From the NCBI GenBank assembly GCA_003641665.1, contig QNBC01000003.1, forward strand, positions 1 through 35,440: a DNA stretch of 35,440 nt. Direction: 5' to 3'. Source of the stretch: a candidate division TA06 bacterium (GTDB lineage: Bacteria > Hydrothermota > 32-111 > QNBC01). Both the position numbers and the translations under genes were made by a program. A model generated the notes under the pieces. That model was not told the DNA's origin and did not search any database. It saw only the letters and a program-made list of their open reading frames with translations. This document shows positions 15,418 to 25,908 of this stretch, piece after piece (the stretch's first letter is position 1; every line of letters begins with the position of its first letter).

Positions 15418-17157
15418 TTAAACCTGCTTCCCAAGTATGGCGGCTCTTTCTTTAACCTTCTCTATAAGAGGTATAATATTCAGTGTTGTGAATATTTTTA
15501 GTGCCCGCTTGTATGCCGAAATAGCTTCTGTTTTACTTTTTCGCTCCTTTGCCTTTCCCATACAGTAATAAATCATACCTCTAATTTTATCGCTATAACC
15601 CTTTTCCGCCAATTTATTATTGATATCGTCTATAACATGCTCTCCCCTACCATTCTCAATTTGATATAACCATTCTGAAATGTAATATTTGTAATAATCA
15701 TCCTTTTTCTTGGCACTTTCTCTTAATTCTTTCGCTTTAATCAGGAAGAACAATGCTTTATCATAATTTTTCATTTCCCTATAAATATCAGATAAAAGCA
15801 AACTCGTAAGATAAATCCCATATTTATCTTTATTTTCATGATTCGCTATTAAACAGTTTACTGAAACCGCTTCGGCCTTACGGTAATTTCTCATTTCATA
15901 ATAAACCCTTGCTATTCCCCGAAGGCTCATTGCCCTTCCCAAAGAATCTCCCGTAATTGCCTTAATACTCAATGAATAATTATAATATTTTATGGAATCC
16001 GACAATTTATTTAAATCAAACATTATTTCCGCCATAATATTGTAACTTTTCGATTTGATATATATCATATCATCAAAATCTTTTCTCTTTCTCTCAATAT
16101 AAATAAAAATATCGTCCTTTGAGGAATAATCCTCTTGCTCGAATTCTCTATACATTTTCTCAAGCTCTTCCCCGTATATCAAAGCTCTATCGAGTTCTCT
16201 TTTTTTCCAATAATATATCAAAATACCATTGTATGCTCTTACCTTTTCCGCAATGGGAATGTGAGCATTATTTTCATTGAAATAGAGGAAATTTTTATAT
16301 AGTTCATCAATATTTCCCATATAATAATTCGACATAGCAATTTCATTTCTAATCCTATATTTGTACTCCCCGTTAACTTCCAATCCTTGATTTAAGAAAT
16401 AGATTGCTTCCATCGGTTTCCAAACTTTATTCAACGTCACACCCATCATAAGATACACTCTATCAATATCCGGACGATTGTATTTGTCTAAAGATCTCCT
16501 AAATAAATCAAGTGATTCATATAAATCAATTTTACTCCTGTAAATTCCACGGCAGTAATCGATAATTCCATGATTGTATAAATCCAAAAAAATCCCTACA
16601 ATATCTGCGTCAAATTTTCTTCCGGCTTGCTTTTTTAAATACTTCAATGTCTCCTCATCTGTGTATGCTCGTTTCCTGTAAACTCTCTTAGAAGTCATTG
16701 CATCAAAAACATCGGCAACAGCTATAATGCGTGACAATAGGGGAATCATATCACCTTTAAGGTGGTCCGGATACCCATCTCCAGATAGTCTTTCATGATG
16801 AGATCTTATAGCTTCCAAAACAGGGGATAAGACGGGATGTCTTCCTAACAGTTCTTGAGAATAAATTGTATGTCTTTCAATCTCATTTCGCTCTTCTACT
16901 GTCAATCCCCCCTCTTTCTTAAGAATTCTCTCATCGATTTTTAACTTACCAATATCATGTAATTTTGCAGCCAAAGATAGGATTGCAAGCTCTTTCTCCG
17001 ACAAATTTAATTCTCTACCGATTTCTACAGAAAATAACCTTACACGTTCGGAATGCCCTTCCGTATATTTATCCTTTGCATCAAGAACTTCGGATATCAT
17101 ATTTGTAATCAGAAAAAATAATTCCTTTACACTATTCGAATCGTTGTAAATATCCAA
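15418..17157 (-). CDS. HD-GYP cyclic-di-GMP phosphodiesterase with TPR domain
   Basis: 579 residues. Residues about 15-190 are an HD-GYP domain with the full metal site: HDIGK (67-71), HHE (120-122) and GDGYP (126-130). Such enzymes hydrolyse cyclic di-GMP (some also cGAMP). There is no receiver or membrane domain. About residues 215-575 form helical pairs of TPR type with repeated Tyr/Ala positions (for example SLGRAMSLRGIARVYYEMRN), probably the sensing or partner-binding part. The start is unclear: the first usual codon is TTG (15418-17157 as given), 20 bases from GGAGG, whereas an in-frame ATT at 17167-17169 has ideal 7-base spacing. It is monocistronic, driven by repeat copy A. Confidence 0.9.
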   Translation of the reverse strand: MDIYNDSNSVKELFFLITNMISEVLDAKDKYTEGHSERVRLFSVEIGRELNLSEKELAILSLAAKLHDIGKLKIDERILKKEGGLTVEERNEIERHTIYSQELLGRHPVLSPVLEAIRSHHERLSGDGYPDHLKGDMIPLLSRIIAVADVFDAMTSKRVYRKRAYTDEETLKYLKKQAGRKFDADIVGIFLDLYNHGIIDYCRGIYRSKIDLYESLDLFRRSLDKYNRPDIDRVYLMMGVTLNKVWKPMEAIYFLNQGLEVNGEYKYRIRNEIAMSNYYMGNIDELYKNFLYFNENNAHIPIAEKVRAYNGILIYYWKKRELDRALIYGEELEKMYREFEQEDYSSKDDIFIYIERKRKDFDDMIYIKSKSYNIMAEIMFDLNKLSDSIKYYNYSLSIKAITGDSLGRAMSLRGIARVYYEMRNYRKAEAVSVNCLIANHENKDKYGIYLTSLLLSDIYREMKNYDKALFFLIKAKELRESAKKKDDYYKYYISEWLYQIENGRGEHVIDDINNKLAEKGYSDKIRGMIYYCMGKAKERKSKTEAISAYKRALKIFTTLNIIPLIEKVKERAAILGKQV

Positions 17158-17202
17158 ATTGTCTTTAATATCTAAACCTCCCTGTGGAATATACTTTATA
17201 TA

Positions 17203-17293
17203 ATAATATTTTAAATATCTCTATTTGTCAATTGACGAATAAGAATTTAGGGTAGATAGGTCCGCCTGCATTAAGGTTCCGGCAGACAGGTAT
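17203..17293 (-). repeat. Promoter-bearing repeat, copy A
   Basis: Hairpin arms GTCCGCC (17260-17266) and GGCAGAC (17281-17287) with a 14-base loop and one mismatch. Then, on the minus strand, the TATCTACCC box (complement of 17250-17258), 18 bases, TTGACA (17226-17231), 17 bases and TATTAT (17203-17208), pointing into the HD-GYP gene. Nearly identical in plan to copy B at 34896-34986. One stem pair differs in both arms (T-A here, C-G in copy B), a compensatory change. Confidence 0.75.
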
Positions 17294-17426
17294 AGACATA
17301 TCAACCAGTAATGGAAATAAAGGAGGTGAAAAAGCGAGTAAGATTTGGGAAAGAACTGAGCTCAAATCACTACATAAATAAGAACGGCTTCCACATTGTC
17401 ACTCTTTTTTTTATTTTAATAAATAT

Positions 17427-19317
<1,891 letters not shown>

Positions 19318-19339
19318 TTACTTCCTTAATTCCCGCTTT

Positions 19340-20371
19340 TCACTTATTGAGAATAAGCATAGCGTCTCCGTAACTGTAAAATCGGTAGCGTTTCTCAACT
19401 GCAATTTTATATGCATTCAAAATAGTGTCCTTTCCACCTAATGCACAAACAAGCATAATCAATGTGGAACGGGGAAAATGAAAGTTAGTGATTAAATTGT
19501 CGATAATTTTAAATTTATATGGTGGATAGATGAAAATATCCGTCTCACCTTCTCCGGGCTGAAGTGTACCCGATTCTGTGGCACATGTTTCCAAAACTCT
19601 GACCGTAGTCGTTCCCACGGCAAATATCCTCCTCCCCTCTTTCTTTGCTCTGTTTATGATAGCTGCTGTCTCTTCTGATAATCGGTAATATTCCGTATGC
19701 ATCTTATGCTCTTCCGGATTGTCCGTTTTCACAGGTCTGAACGTTCCGATTCCCACATGCAATAGTACTTCCGTTATGATTACTCCTTTCTTCTTGATTT
19801 TCTCTATCAAATTAGACGTGAAATGCAAACTTGCCGTAGGGGCTGCACACGAACCGTCTATCCTAGCAAAAACGGATTGGTATCGTTCCTTATCCAGTTC
19901 CTCGCTTTCCCTTTTAAGATACGGAGGAATGGGAGGGGTTCCGTATTTCTCTACAATCCTGTAAAAGTTCTCTTCTCCGTTTGTTTTCAAAATTCTCAAA
20001 CCCTCATCGTTTCTATCCGAAATTTTTATTTTAGACGAGCCTATACACAATATATCTCCGATTTTTGCCTTTTTACCGGGGCTTACCATTGCTTCTACGG
20101 TAAATTCATCGATGAATTTACTTATGAGGATTTCCACCTTTCCCCCCGTTTTCTCTCTCCTTGACATAAGCCGAGCGGGAATAACTTTCGTCACATTAAA
20201 AACGAGAACATCCCCCTCTCTGAAATACTCGATTACATCCCTAAAAATTCTATGTTCAATGGTTTTATTTTTCGTATGCACCACCATAAGCTTGGATAAA
20301 TCTCTCTCTTTAAGCGGATATTTGGCTATGAGAGACTCGTCAAACGGATAATCAAAATCAGAAGTTCTCAT
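19340..20371 (-). CDS. queA: S-adenosylmethionine:tRNA ribosyltransferase-isomerase
   Basis: Converts preQ1-tRNA to epoxyqueuosine by transferring the ribosyl part of SAM. 343 residues, normal length. Recognisable family stretches include DFDYPFDESLIAKYPL near the start, GDVLVFNVTKVIPARL, SVFARIDGSCAAPTASLHFT, LHVGIGTFRPVK, VGTTTVRVLE and TNFHFPRSTLIML. The ATG directly follows the stop of the DUF2905 gene with no gap. Confidence 0.97.
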   Translation of the reverse strand: MRTSDFDYPFDESLIAKYPLKERDLSKLMVVHTKNKTIEHRIFRDVIEYFREGDVLVFNVTKVIPARLMSRREKTGGKVEILISKFIDEFTVEAMVSPGKKAKIGDILCIGSSKIKISDRNDEGLRILKTNGEENFYRIVEKYGTPPIPPYLKRESEELDKERYQSVFARIDGSCAAPTASLHFTSNLIEKIKKKGVIITEVLLHVGIGTFRPVKTDNPEEHKMHTEYYRLSEETAAIINRAKKEGRRIFAVGTTTVRVLETCATESGTLQPGEGETDIFIYPPYKFKIIDNLITNFHFPRSTLIMLVCALGGKDTILNAYKIAVEKRYRFYSYGDAMLILNK

Positions 20372-20572
20372 CTATTTTAGTATAAAATTTGCAATAATAG
20401 TCAAAATTATGGAAATAATTATGGAACTTACTATGGGGATTATTATTGTAAAATCATTCTTCTTGATTATAATATCACCCGGCATATGAAACTTTGGCAA
20501 AAATGTTAAAATCAAACCGACAATTAAAAAGAATATCCCCAGCAAGAGCATTATTTTTCCCAATCCTATCAA
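20372..20572 (-). CDS. DUF2905 family small membrane protein
   Basis: 66 residues with two hydrophobic helices (about 5-25 and 44-64) separated by KFHMPGDIIIKKNDFT. The 'PGDI' loop after a first helix is the hallmark of DUF2905. The function of the family is unknown. It sits between ruvB and queA with an ATGA overlap on the ruvB side, a recurrent neighbourhood for this family, so it is a true gene despite its size. Confidence 0.88.
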   Translation of the reverse strand: MIGLGKIMLLLGIFFLIVGLILTFLPKFHMPGDIIIKKNDFTIIIPIVSSIIISIILTIIANFILK

Positions 20573-21591
20573 AACATTTCCTCCTGTTTATTAAAGCCGT
20601 TATACGCAATATCCAGATGTTTGAACGCAAGTTCCGTAACTTCCCTACCCCTTGGCGTCCTCTTTATAAATCCTTTCATCAGAAGGTATGGTTCGTAAAC
20701 ATCCTCTATGGTATCCTGCTCTTCTCCGATGGATGCGGCTATGGTCTTTAACCCCACAGGACCACCATTGTATTTCCTTATAATAGTAAGTAAAATTTCT
20801 CTATCCACATCATCTAACCCCTCTTCATCTATTTTTAATTTCTCGAGAGCATGGGTTGCTATGGCTTTATCAATAACACCTTCCCCTTTCACAATAGCGT
20901 AATCCCTGACTCTTTTTAACAGTCTATTTGCGATTCTTGGTGTCCCTCTGGAGCGCCTTGCAATTTCCAAAAGCCCGTCTTCTTTATATTTGGCTTTCAA
21001 TATTTTAGCAGATCGCTTTATGATTTCCAGAATATCATCCTCACCGTAGAAATTGAGACGCGAAGTGAAACCGAATCGGGATCGCATAGGAGAAGATAAA
21101 AGCCCCGTTCTTGTTGTAGCTCCTATGAGAGTAAACGGTTTAAGCGGTATTCTCACTGATTTTTCACCCGGACCATTATCTATCATTATATCGAGTAAAA
21201 AATTTTCCATGGCGGGGTAGAGATATTCTTCCACCGTGCGATTCATCCTATGAATTTCGTCTATAAAAAGAATATCCCCTTTTTTCAAATTCGTTAAAAT
21301 CCCGGCAAGATCGGCGGGTTTATCGAGAATGGGACCACTTGTAATCTTAATATCAACATCAAGTTCATGGGCGATTATGTATGCAAGCGTTGTCTTCCCC
21401 AATCCGGGAGGTCCGAATAGTAAAATATGATCCAGGGATTCGTCACGTATTTTCGCCGATTGGATAAAGACGGAAAGATTCGACTTCAAATCTTCCTGTC
21501 CGATAAATTCATTGAAACTCTTAGGCCTGAGAGCATTATCAAATTCGACATCATCTTTGGACCTAGAAGGTGTAAATATTCTTTCTATCAT
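20569..21591 (-). CDS. ruvB: Holliday junction branch-migration ATPase
   Basis: AAA+ motor that drives branch migration with RuvA. 340 residues: Walker A GPPGLGKTT (60-68), Walker B DEIHR (111-115), sensor 1 GATTRTGLLSSPMRSRFGF, and the winged helix at the C-terminus (GGPVGLKTIAASIGE, FIKRTPRGREVTE). It starts one base after ruvA ends. Confidence 0.98.
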   Translation of the reverse strand: MIERIFTPSRSKDDVEFDNALRPKSFNEFIGQEDLKSNLSVFIQSAKIRDESLDHILLFGPPGLGKTTLAYIIAHELDVDIKITSGPILDKPADLAGILTNLKKGDILFIDEIHRMNRTVEEYLYPAMENFLLDIMIDNGPGEKSVRIPLKPFTLIGATTRTGLLSSPMRSRFGFTSRLNFYGEDDILEIIKRSAKILKAKYKEDGLLEIARRSRGTPRIANRLLKRVRDYAIVKGEGVIDKAIATHALEKLKIDEEGLDDVDREILLTIIRKYNGGPVGLKTIAASIGEEQDTIEDVYEPYLLMKGFIKRTPRGREVTELAFKHLDIAYNGFNKQEEMF

Positions 21592-21592
21592 A

Positions 21593-22168
21593 CTACTTTT
21601 CCTGTAATGCCAATTTGATTATTTCCTCAATCGTAAGATTGGAATCTCTCTTTAAAATCTTTCCGACCTTCTTTTCAGCGTCGTTTCTCTTATATCCGAG
21701 TTGCATCAAAGCCCGAGCTGCATCGTTGAATTTCGACTCGTTTACCCTATCAGGTATCGTAACATCCACATTCAACTTATTCTTCAATTCCACAAACAAC
21801 CTCTCCCCCGTTTTTTTCCCAATTCCCTTTATTCTTATAAAACTCGAAATATCCCCTTTGGTAACATTATCATAGATCTCTTTCGGTGAAAATCCGCTTA
21901 ATATGGATAGGGCGGTTCGCGGTCCTATACCGCTTATCGAAATCAAATCAAGAAACATATTTCTCTCTTCATTTGTACCGAATCCGAATAATTCGATTTT
22001 TTCCTGTCGAATAATCATAACAGTATACAGGCTCACATGGGAATTAATTTCTGGCAATATGGATGAAACGGAAACAGGTATGTTAATTCTGTAACCAATA
22101 CCGTTTACATCAATCAGACAGGAAAGGGGGTCTTTATCTGTAAGAATTCCTGATATTCTCTCTATCAT
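21593..22168 (-). CDS. ruvA: Holliday junction DNA-binding protein
   Basis: 191 residues in three parts: an N-terminal OB fold ([21 protein letters not shown]), two helix-hairpin-helix motifs (LISISGIGPRTALSIL and FIRIKGIGKKTGERL) that grip junction DNA, and a C-terminal three-helix domain (ARALMQLGYKRNDAEKKV) that contacts RuvB. The start overlaps the ruvC end by 35 bases, which indicates coupled translation. Confidence 0.97.
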   Translation of the reverse strand: MIERISGILTDKDPLSCLIDVNGIGYRINIPVSVSSILPEINSHVSLYTVMIIRQEKIELFGFGTNEERNMFLDLISISGIGPRTALSILSGFSPKEIYDNVTKGDISSFIRIKGIGKKTGERLFVELKNKLNVDVTIPDRVNESKFNDAARALMQLGYKRNDAEKKVGKILKRDSNLTIEEIIKLALQEK

Positions 22169-22631
22169 AATCCATCAAACATCCGATTGCAATAGCACAT
22201 GCATCGGAAATATCATTCTCCTTTTGTGGAATTTCTATATTCAATAACTTCTCCACCATGTATTTTACAGCTGATTTGGAGGCATTGCCTTTTCCCGTAA
22301 CAATCTTTTTCACCTCTCTCGGGGCAAACTCTTTTACCTTCAACCCGTTTACAGACGCGGCAATAATCGCTGCTGCTCGTGCTTGACCGAGTTTCAAGGA
22401 TGATTGATAACTCTTGCCCGAAAACACCGTTTCAATTGCAAATAAATCAGGTTTTTTATCCTTTATAATAGCATCTATACCGGAGAATATCGTCATCAAC
22501 CTTACGGCAACATCCTCCTTTACGTTCGTTTTAACCAAACCGTATTCTACCAATTTGAAACCGTATTGCTTGTATTCAATGATGGCATAACCCGTATTTC
22601 TAAATCCCGGATCTATTCCAATCGCTTTCAC
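22134..22631 (-). CDS. ruvC: Holliday junction resolvase
   Basis: Endonuclease that cuts the four-way junction. 165 residues. The RNase H-like acidic site is complete: Asp7 in AIGIDPG, Glu67 in FAIETVF, Asp140 and Asp143 in ENDISDA. The start overlaps the yebC stop by four bases. Confidence 0.97.
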   Translation of the reverse strand: MKAIGIDPGFRNTGYAIIEYKQYGFKLVEYGLVKTNVKEDVAVRLMTIFSGIDAIIKDKKPDLFAIETVFSGKSYQSSLKLGQARAAAIIAASVNGLKVKEFAPREVKKIVTGKGNASKSAVKYMVEKLLNIEIPQKENDISDACAIAIGCLMDYDRENIRNSYR

Positions 22632-23386
22632 TGTTTATTTAATATTTTTTCCATGATCTCATCCGGGATGTCAAAATTTGTGTATGTATTTTGTACATCA
22701 TCGAGATCATCCAGGGCATTCATCAGTTTTAATACCGATTCCGCCTGTTTCTCATTCAATTTCACAGTTGTTTGAGGGATCTTTGTCACTTCCGCCGTAT
22801 CGTATTTTATTCCCTTTTCATCGAGGGCATTCTTCACATCAAACAATGCATGAGGCGTTGTATAAATCGTAATCGTGCCATCCTCCGTTACCATATCATC
22901 TGCACCGGCTTCAAGAGCGACTTCCATTAATGTGTCTTCATCCGTGTTCTCATCTTTGGTAATCGTTATGATACCTTTGGAATCAAACATCCAGTTAACC
23001 GATCCCAATGAACCGAGATTTCCGTTGTACTTGTCAAAAACATGTCTGACTTCGGCTGCTGTTCTATTTTTATTATCTGTTACGGTTTCCACAAGTATTG
23101 CAACGCCATGAGGACCATACCCTTCGTAGGTCACCTCTTCGTATGTAACGCCCGGTAATTCACCTGTTCCCTTCTTTATTGCTCTTTCTATATTATCACT
23201 GGGCATATTTGCCGCTTTGGCAGCCTGTATCGCATTTCTCAGTCTTGCATTCGCTTCCGGATCTCCTCCACCTTCTTTTGCAGCCATTGTAAGTTCGCGA
23301 ATCAGTTTTGTAAACACCTTGCCTCTTTGTGCATCTGCCTTAGCTTTTTTGTACTTGATGGAACTCCACTTATTGTGACCTGACAT
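22628..23386 (-). CDS. yebC: YebC/PmpR family protein (ribosome-stall / transcription-associated)
   Basis: 252 residues. It opens with the family signature [21 protein letters not shown], then [15 protein letters not shown] and [20 protein letters not shown]. Described as a transcriptional regulator; recent work on the family points to relief of ribosome stalls at proline stretches. It is first in the unit yebC-ruvC-ruvA-ruvB, a common arrangement. AGGAGG precedes the ATG. Confidence 0.96.
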   Translation of the reverse strand: MSGHNKWSSIKYKKAKADAQRGKVFTKLIRELTMAAKEGGGDPEANARLRNAIQAAKAANMPSDNIERAIKKGTGELPGVTYEEVTYEGYGPHGVAILVETVTDNKNRTAAEVRHVFDKYNGNLGSLGSVNWMFDSKGIITITKDENTDEDTLMEVALEAGADDMVTEDGTITIYTTPHALFDVKNALDEKGIKYDTAEVTKIPQTTVKLNEKQAESVLKLMNALDDLDDVQNTYTNFDIPDEIMEKILNKQ

Positions 23387-23915
23387 CTATACCTCCTAAA
23401 AATAGTTTGATATTCGATATTTGTATCCGATATTATCATTTTATAAGCATTTTTGCAAGTGTAAAAAGAATTGGACAAGATTAATCATCCGCTATATGCG
23501 AGTTTTTCATAATAAATTGCAGATGTTTTTACCATAGCGGGAATTGACTTTATTATTAAAAACTCGTTTTATTATGTTACTATTTGCCATATCTTTCTTC
23601 AACATTATGACTTTTATCTTAAAACATTAATAATATTCATACCTATCTATTGAATAAAAATGCTTGACTTTTATTTCCTCCTTTTCATTATGAGTAATCT
23701 CCTTTTTTTAAGATTACCCCTTTTTGCATTATTTTCAATCCTTCATATGTGACATTTCGCTTTGTAATTTATATGTAACATTTTAGCATTGTAACATCAG
23801 TCCATCATTTGACATCCATTTTCTTTTGTTATAGTATTCTATAATGAAAGATTATAATCAATTCAGCGTAGCAAAAGTACTAAAAATAGTGTTTTTTCAA
23901 AAAGGAGACTTTATT
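23387..23915. promoter_or_regulatory. Divergent regulatory interval between yebC and the OmpA-domain gene
   Basis: Contains a leftward promoter TTGCAA (23453-23458), 17 bases, TAATAT (23430-23435) for the yebC unit, and a rightward promoter TTGACA (23809-23814), 17 bases, TAGTAT (23832-23837) for the OmpA-domain gene. Two imperfect direct copies of an AT-rich word, TATGT(G/A)ACATTT followed by GC and TTGTAA, lie at about 23745-23770 and 23771-23797, just upstream of the rightward promoter. A weak 7-base hairpin is at 23694-23717. No coding sequence was found here. Confidence 0.5.
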
Positions 23916-24884
23916 ATGAAAAAAATAACATTGATTCTGGTAATTGCATTAATGTTTTCAACAAATCTATTTGCATTGGAAACAGAAGATATTAAAGGGG
24001 CAAAAGACAACCCTCTAATTTCGAGATTTGATAATTCCGTTATTGTCTACTATAATACCGTTAAATGGGATACCTATATTTTACCCGTTTCAAAAATCAT
24101 AAAAGTTGAAGGGCAAAATGCCTGGAAGAAAAAGTTAAAATTAGAAGGGGAAGTAAATAGAATTCAATATGTAACAGATAAAAACAACAACGCATCTTTT
24201 GTTTATATGAATTATTTGTCAGCATTAAAAAAGTCCGGTTGGGAAATACTCTTTAGTGGTAATGGCAGTAATGAACTTGGAAATTCAAGTTATGAGTGGC
24301 AATACACTATGTTTGGAGAAGGCTTGGACCTGGGGGATAAATTCGGAGGTAAATACAATTTTCGTGGCAGTGATTATGCCTATATTGCTGCAAAATTTGA
24401 GGAAAATGACACATCCTACTATGCTATGATTTACATTATTGAGAAAGATGATTTTACAATGATAAATCAAGATATAATAAAAGTTAAAAATCCCGATTTA
24501 GGATTAGTTACTGCAAAACAGTTAACCGAAAAGATAGACAAAAAAGGACATTTGGCGTTAGATGGTATTTTCTTTGAAACAGGTAAGGCTACTATTACGG
24601 AAAAGTCTATTCCTGCTTTAAAAAATATTGCTGGATATTTAAACAATCACAAAAACAAAAAGTTCTTCATTGTAGGGCACACGGACAATATGGGCAATTT
24701 TCAAGATAATATGACATTATCCGAAAACAGGGCAAAAGCTGTAATGAATGAGTTAATCAATAAATATGGTGTTGATAAAAATCAATTACAGGCTTATGGA
24801 GTGGCAAATCTATCTCCGATAACTTCCAATTCAACCGAAAAAGGAAGAGCAAAAAACAGGCGAGTTGAAATAGTAGAGCAATAA
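23916..24884 (+). CDS. OmpA-domain periplasmic/outer-membrane protein
   Basis: 322 residues from this start. The frame is open from an ATG at 23844, but that codon lies about at the expected transcription start. The ATG at 23916 has AAAGGAGA eight bases before it and gives a clear signal peptide (KKITLILVIALMFSTNLFA), so I start there. Residues about 22-195 are a mixed domain of unknown family (FVYMNYLSALKKSGWEILF). Residues about 200-322 are a peptidoglycan-binding OmpA domain: FFETGKATIT, GHTDNMG, LSENRAKAVMNELI, and the closing KGRAKNRRVEIV. It anchors the envelope to the wall. A terminator-like hairpin follows the gene. Confidence 0.9.
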   Translation: MKKITLILVIALMFSTNLFALETEDIKGAKDNPLISRFDNSVIVYYNTVKWDTYILPVSKIIKVEGQNAWKKKLKLEGEVNRIQYVTDKNNNASFVYMNYLSALKKSGWEILFSGNGSNELGNSSYEWQYTMFGEGLDLGDKFGGKYNFRGSDYAYIAAKFEENDTSYYAMIYIIEKDDFTMINQDIIKVKNPDLGLVTAKQLTEKIDKKGHLALDGIFFETGKATITEKSIPALKNIAGYLNNHKNKKFFIVGHTDNMGNFQDNMTLSENRAKAVMNELINKYGVDKNQLQAYGVANLSPITSNSTEKGRAKNRRVEIVEQ

Positions 24885-24941
24885 ACCATACTACCAATAT
24901 TTGAATTAGCTATAAGAGGACATGTCGGTTTAAATCTATTT

Positions 24942-24976
24942 ACCATCTATTTTAAGATGGTTATTACATTTTATTT
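24942..24976 (+). terminator. Likely intrinsic terminator after the OmpA-domain gene
   Basis: ACCATCT (24942-24948) pairs with AGATGGT (24955-24961) across a six-base loop, followed by a T-rich tail (TATTACATTTTATTTT). The stem is short and the tail is interrupted, so strength is uncertain. It separates this gene from the promoter of the next. The rest of 24885-25071 shows nothing else. Confidence 0.5.
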
Positions 24977-25071
24977 TGATTATAAAACTCTGAAATGATT
25001 TCAAAAGGAAAGTTATGCTGGACTTGTTTCAGTATATCAATTTTACCTGTTAATTATTACCATACCTGTTC

Positions 25072-25154
25072 GTCGAAACTTCTGTGCAGACTGATCTATT
25101 ATATACCAAAATTAAAATATTTGCTTTGACATGTGATAAAAAATGCTTTATAAA
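25072..25154 (+). repeat. Promoter-bearing repeat, copy D (plus strand)
   Basis: The same element as copies A and B but on the plus strand. The order is ATACCTG, a degenerate hairpin with the conserved middle CGAAACTT and GTGCAG, a box that has drifted to TATATACCA (25100-25108), 17 bases, TTGACA (25126-25131), 17 bases and TATAAA (25149-25154). The spacer shares GATAAAAAAT with copy B. It drives the metallophosphoesterase gene, with a leader of about 16 bases. Confidence 0.65.
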
Positions 25155-25176
25155 TTAATCATACAGGGAGGTTCGG

Positions 25177-25908
25177 ATGATTATTTATCACATTTCGGAT
25201 CTGCATTTGGGTAGTTCTTACTATCTCGACAAATTGGGTGCTTCCGTAGCGAATATCATAAATAACGATGATTGTGACATTCTCCTCGTGACAGGAGATC
25301 TTACAAGTGAAGGGCATTATTTCGAATTTCAAGCTGTAAAAAAATATCTTAAAACCATAAAGAGTAAGGAAAAACTCATCATTCCAGGTAATCACGATTC
25401 GAGAAATGCCGGTTATATAACATTCGAGAATGTAATTGGTAAGAGAAATACATTCATCATAACGGGAAATATCGCCATTCTTGGACTTGATTCAAGCGAA
25501 CCCGATCTCGATGACGGGCACATTGGAAGAGAGAACTACCCGATGATTCGTAAATTCTTTGAAGATAATGATGACAAGATTAAAATACTTTCATTGCACC
25601 ACCATCTTATCCCCATCCCGAGAACGGGAAGGGAACGCCATATACCGGTTGATGCCGGGGACGTCCTGGAACTCATAAAAGAACTCAACATACATATGGT
25701 TATAAGCGGGCATAAACATGTACCGTACATTTGGAAACTCGAAAATACTTATTTTATCACAGCAGGGACGGCTACAACAAACAGAACGAGAGGCGATCAA
25801 GCACAGTCATTTAACAAGATAATTATCAAAAATCGTAATGTAAGAGTGAGTTTTATAAATTCAAATACAGGCAATGAAAAAGAGGTATTGAATTTTAATG
25901 CCAAATAA
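25177..25908 (+). CDS. Calcineurin-like metallophosphoesterase
   Basis: 243 residues, full set of metal ligands: SDLH (7-10), TGD (39-41), GNHD (71-74), the HHH run at 141-143 and GHKH (178-181). This is the class III phosphodiesterase pattern of CpdA/Icc-type enzymes, which cleave cyclic nucleotides or phosphodiesters; the substrate cannot be told. AGGGAGG lies five bases before the ATG. The end overlaps the start of the ROK kinase gene by 11 bases, so they form a two-gene unit under repeat copy D. Confidence 0.9.
   Translation: MIIYHISDLHLGSSYYLDKLGASVANIINNDDCDILLVTGDLTSEGHYFEFQAVKKYLKTIKSKEKLIIPGNHDSRNAGYITFENVIGKRNTFIITGNIAILGLDSSEPDLDDGHIGRENYPMIRKFFEDNDDKIKILSLHHHLIPIPRTGRERHIPVDAGDVLELIKELNIHMVISGHKHVPYIWKLENTYFITAGTATTNRTRGDQAQSFNKIIIKNRNVRVSFINSNTGNEKEVLNFNAK

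Noticed and set aside
23694-23717. Seven-base hairpin GTAATCT/AGATTAC followed by CCCCTTTTT
   Set aside because: Looks like a weak terminator, but genes on both sides point away from it, so nothing is there to terminate.
23844-23915. Upstream ATG of the OmpA-domain gene
   Set aside because: It lies at the predicted transcription start and adds a polar stretch before a typical signal peptide that has its own ribosome site.
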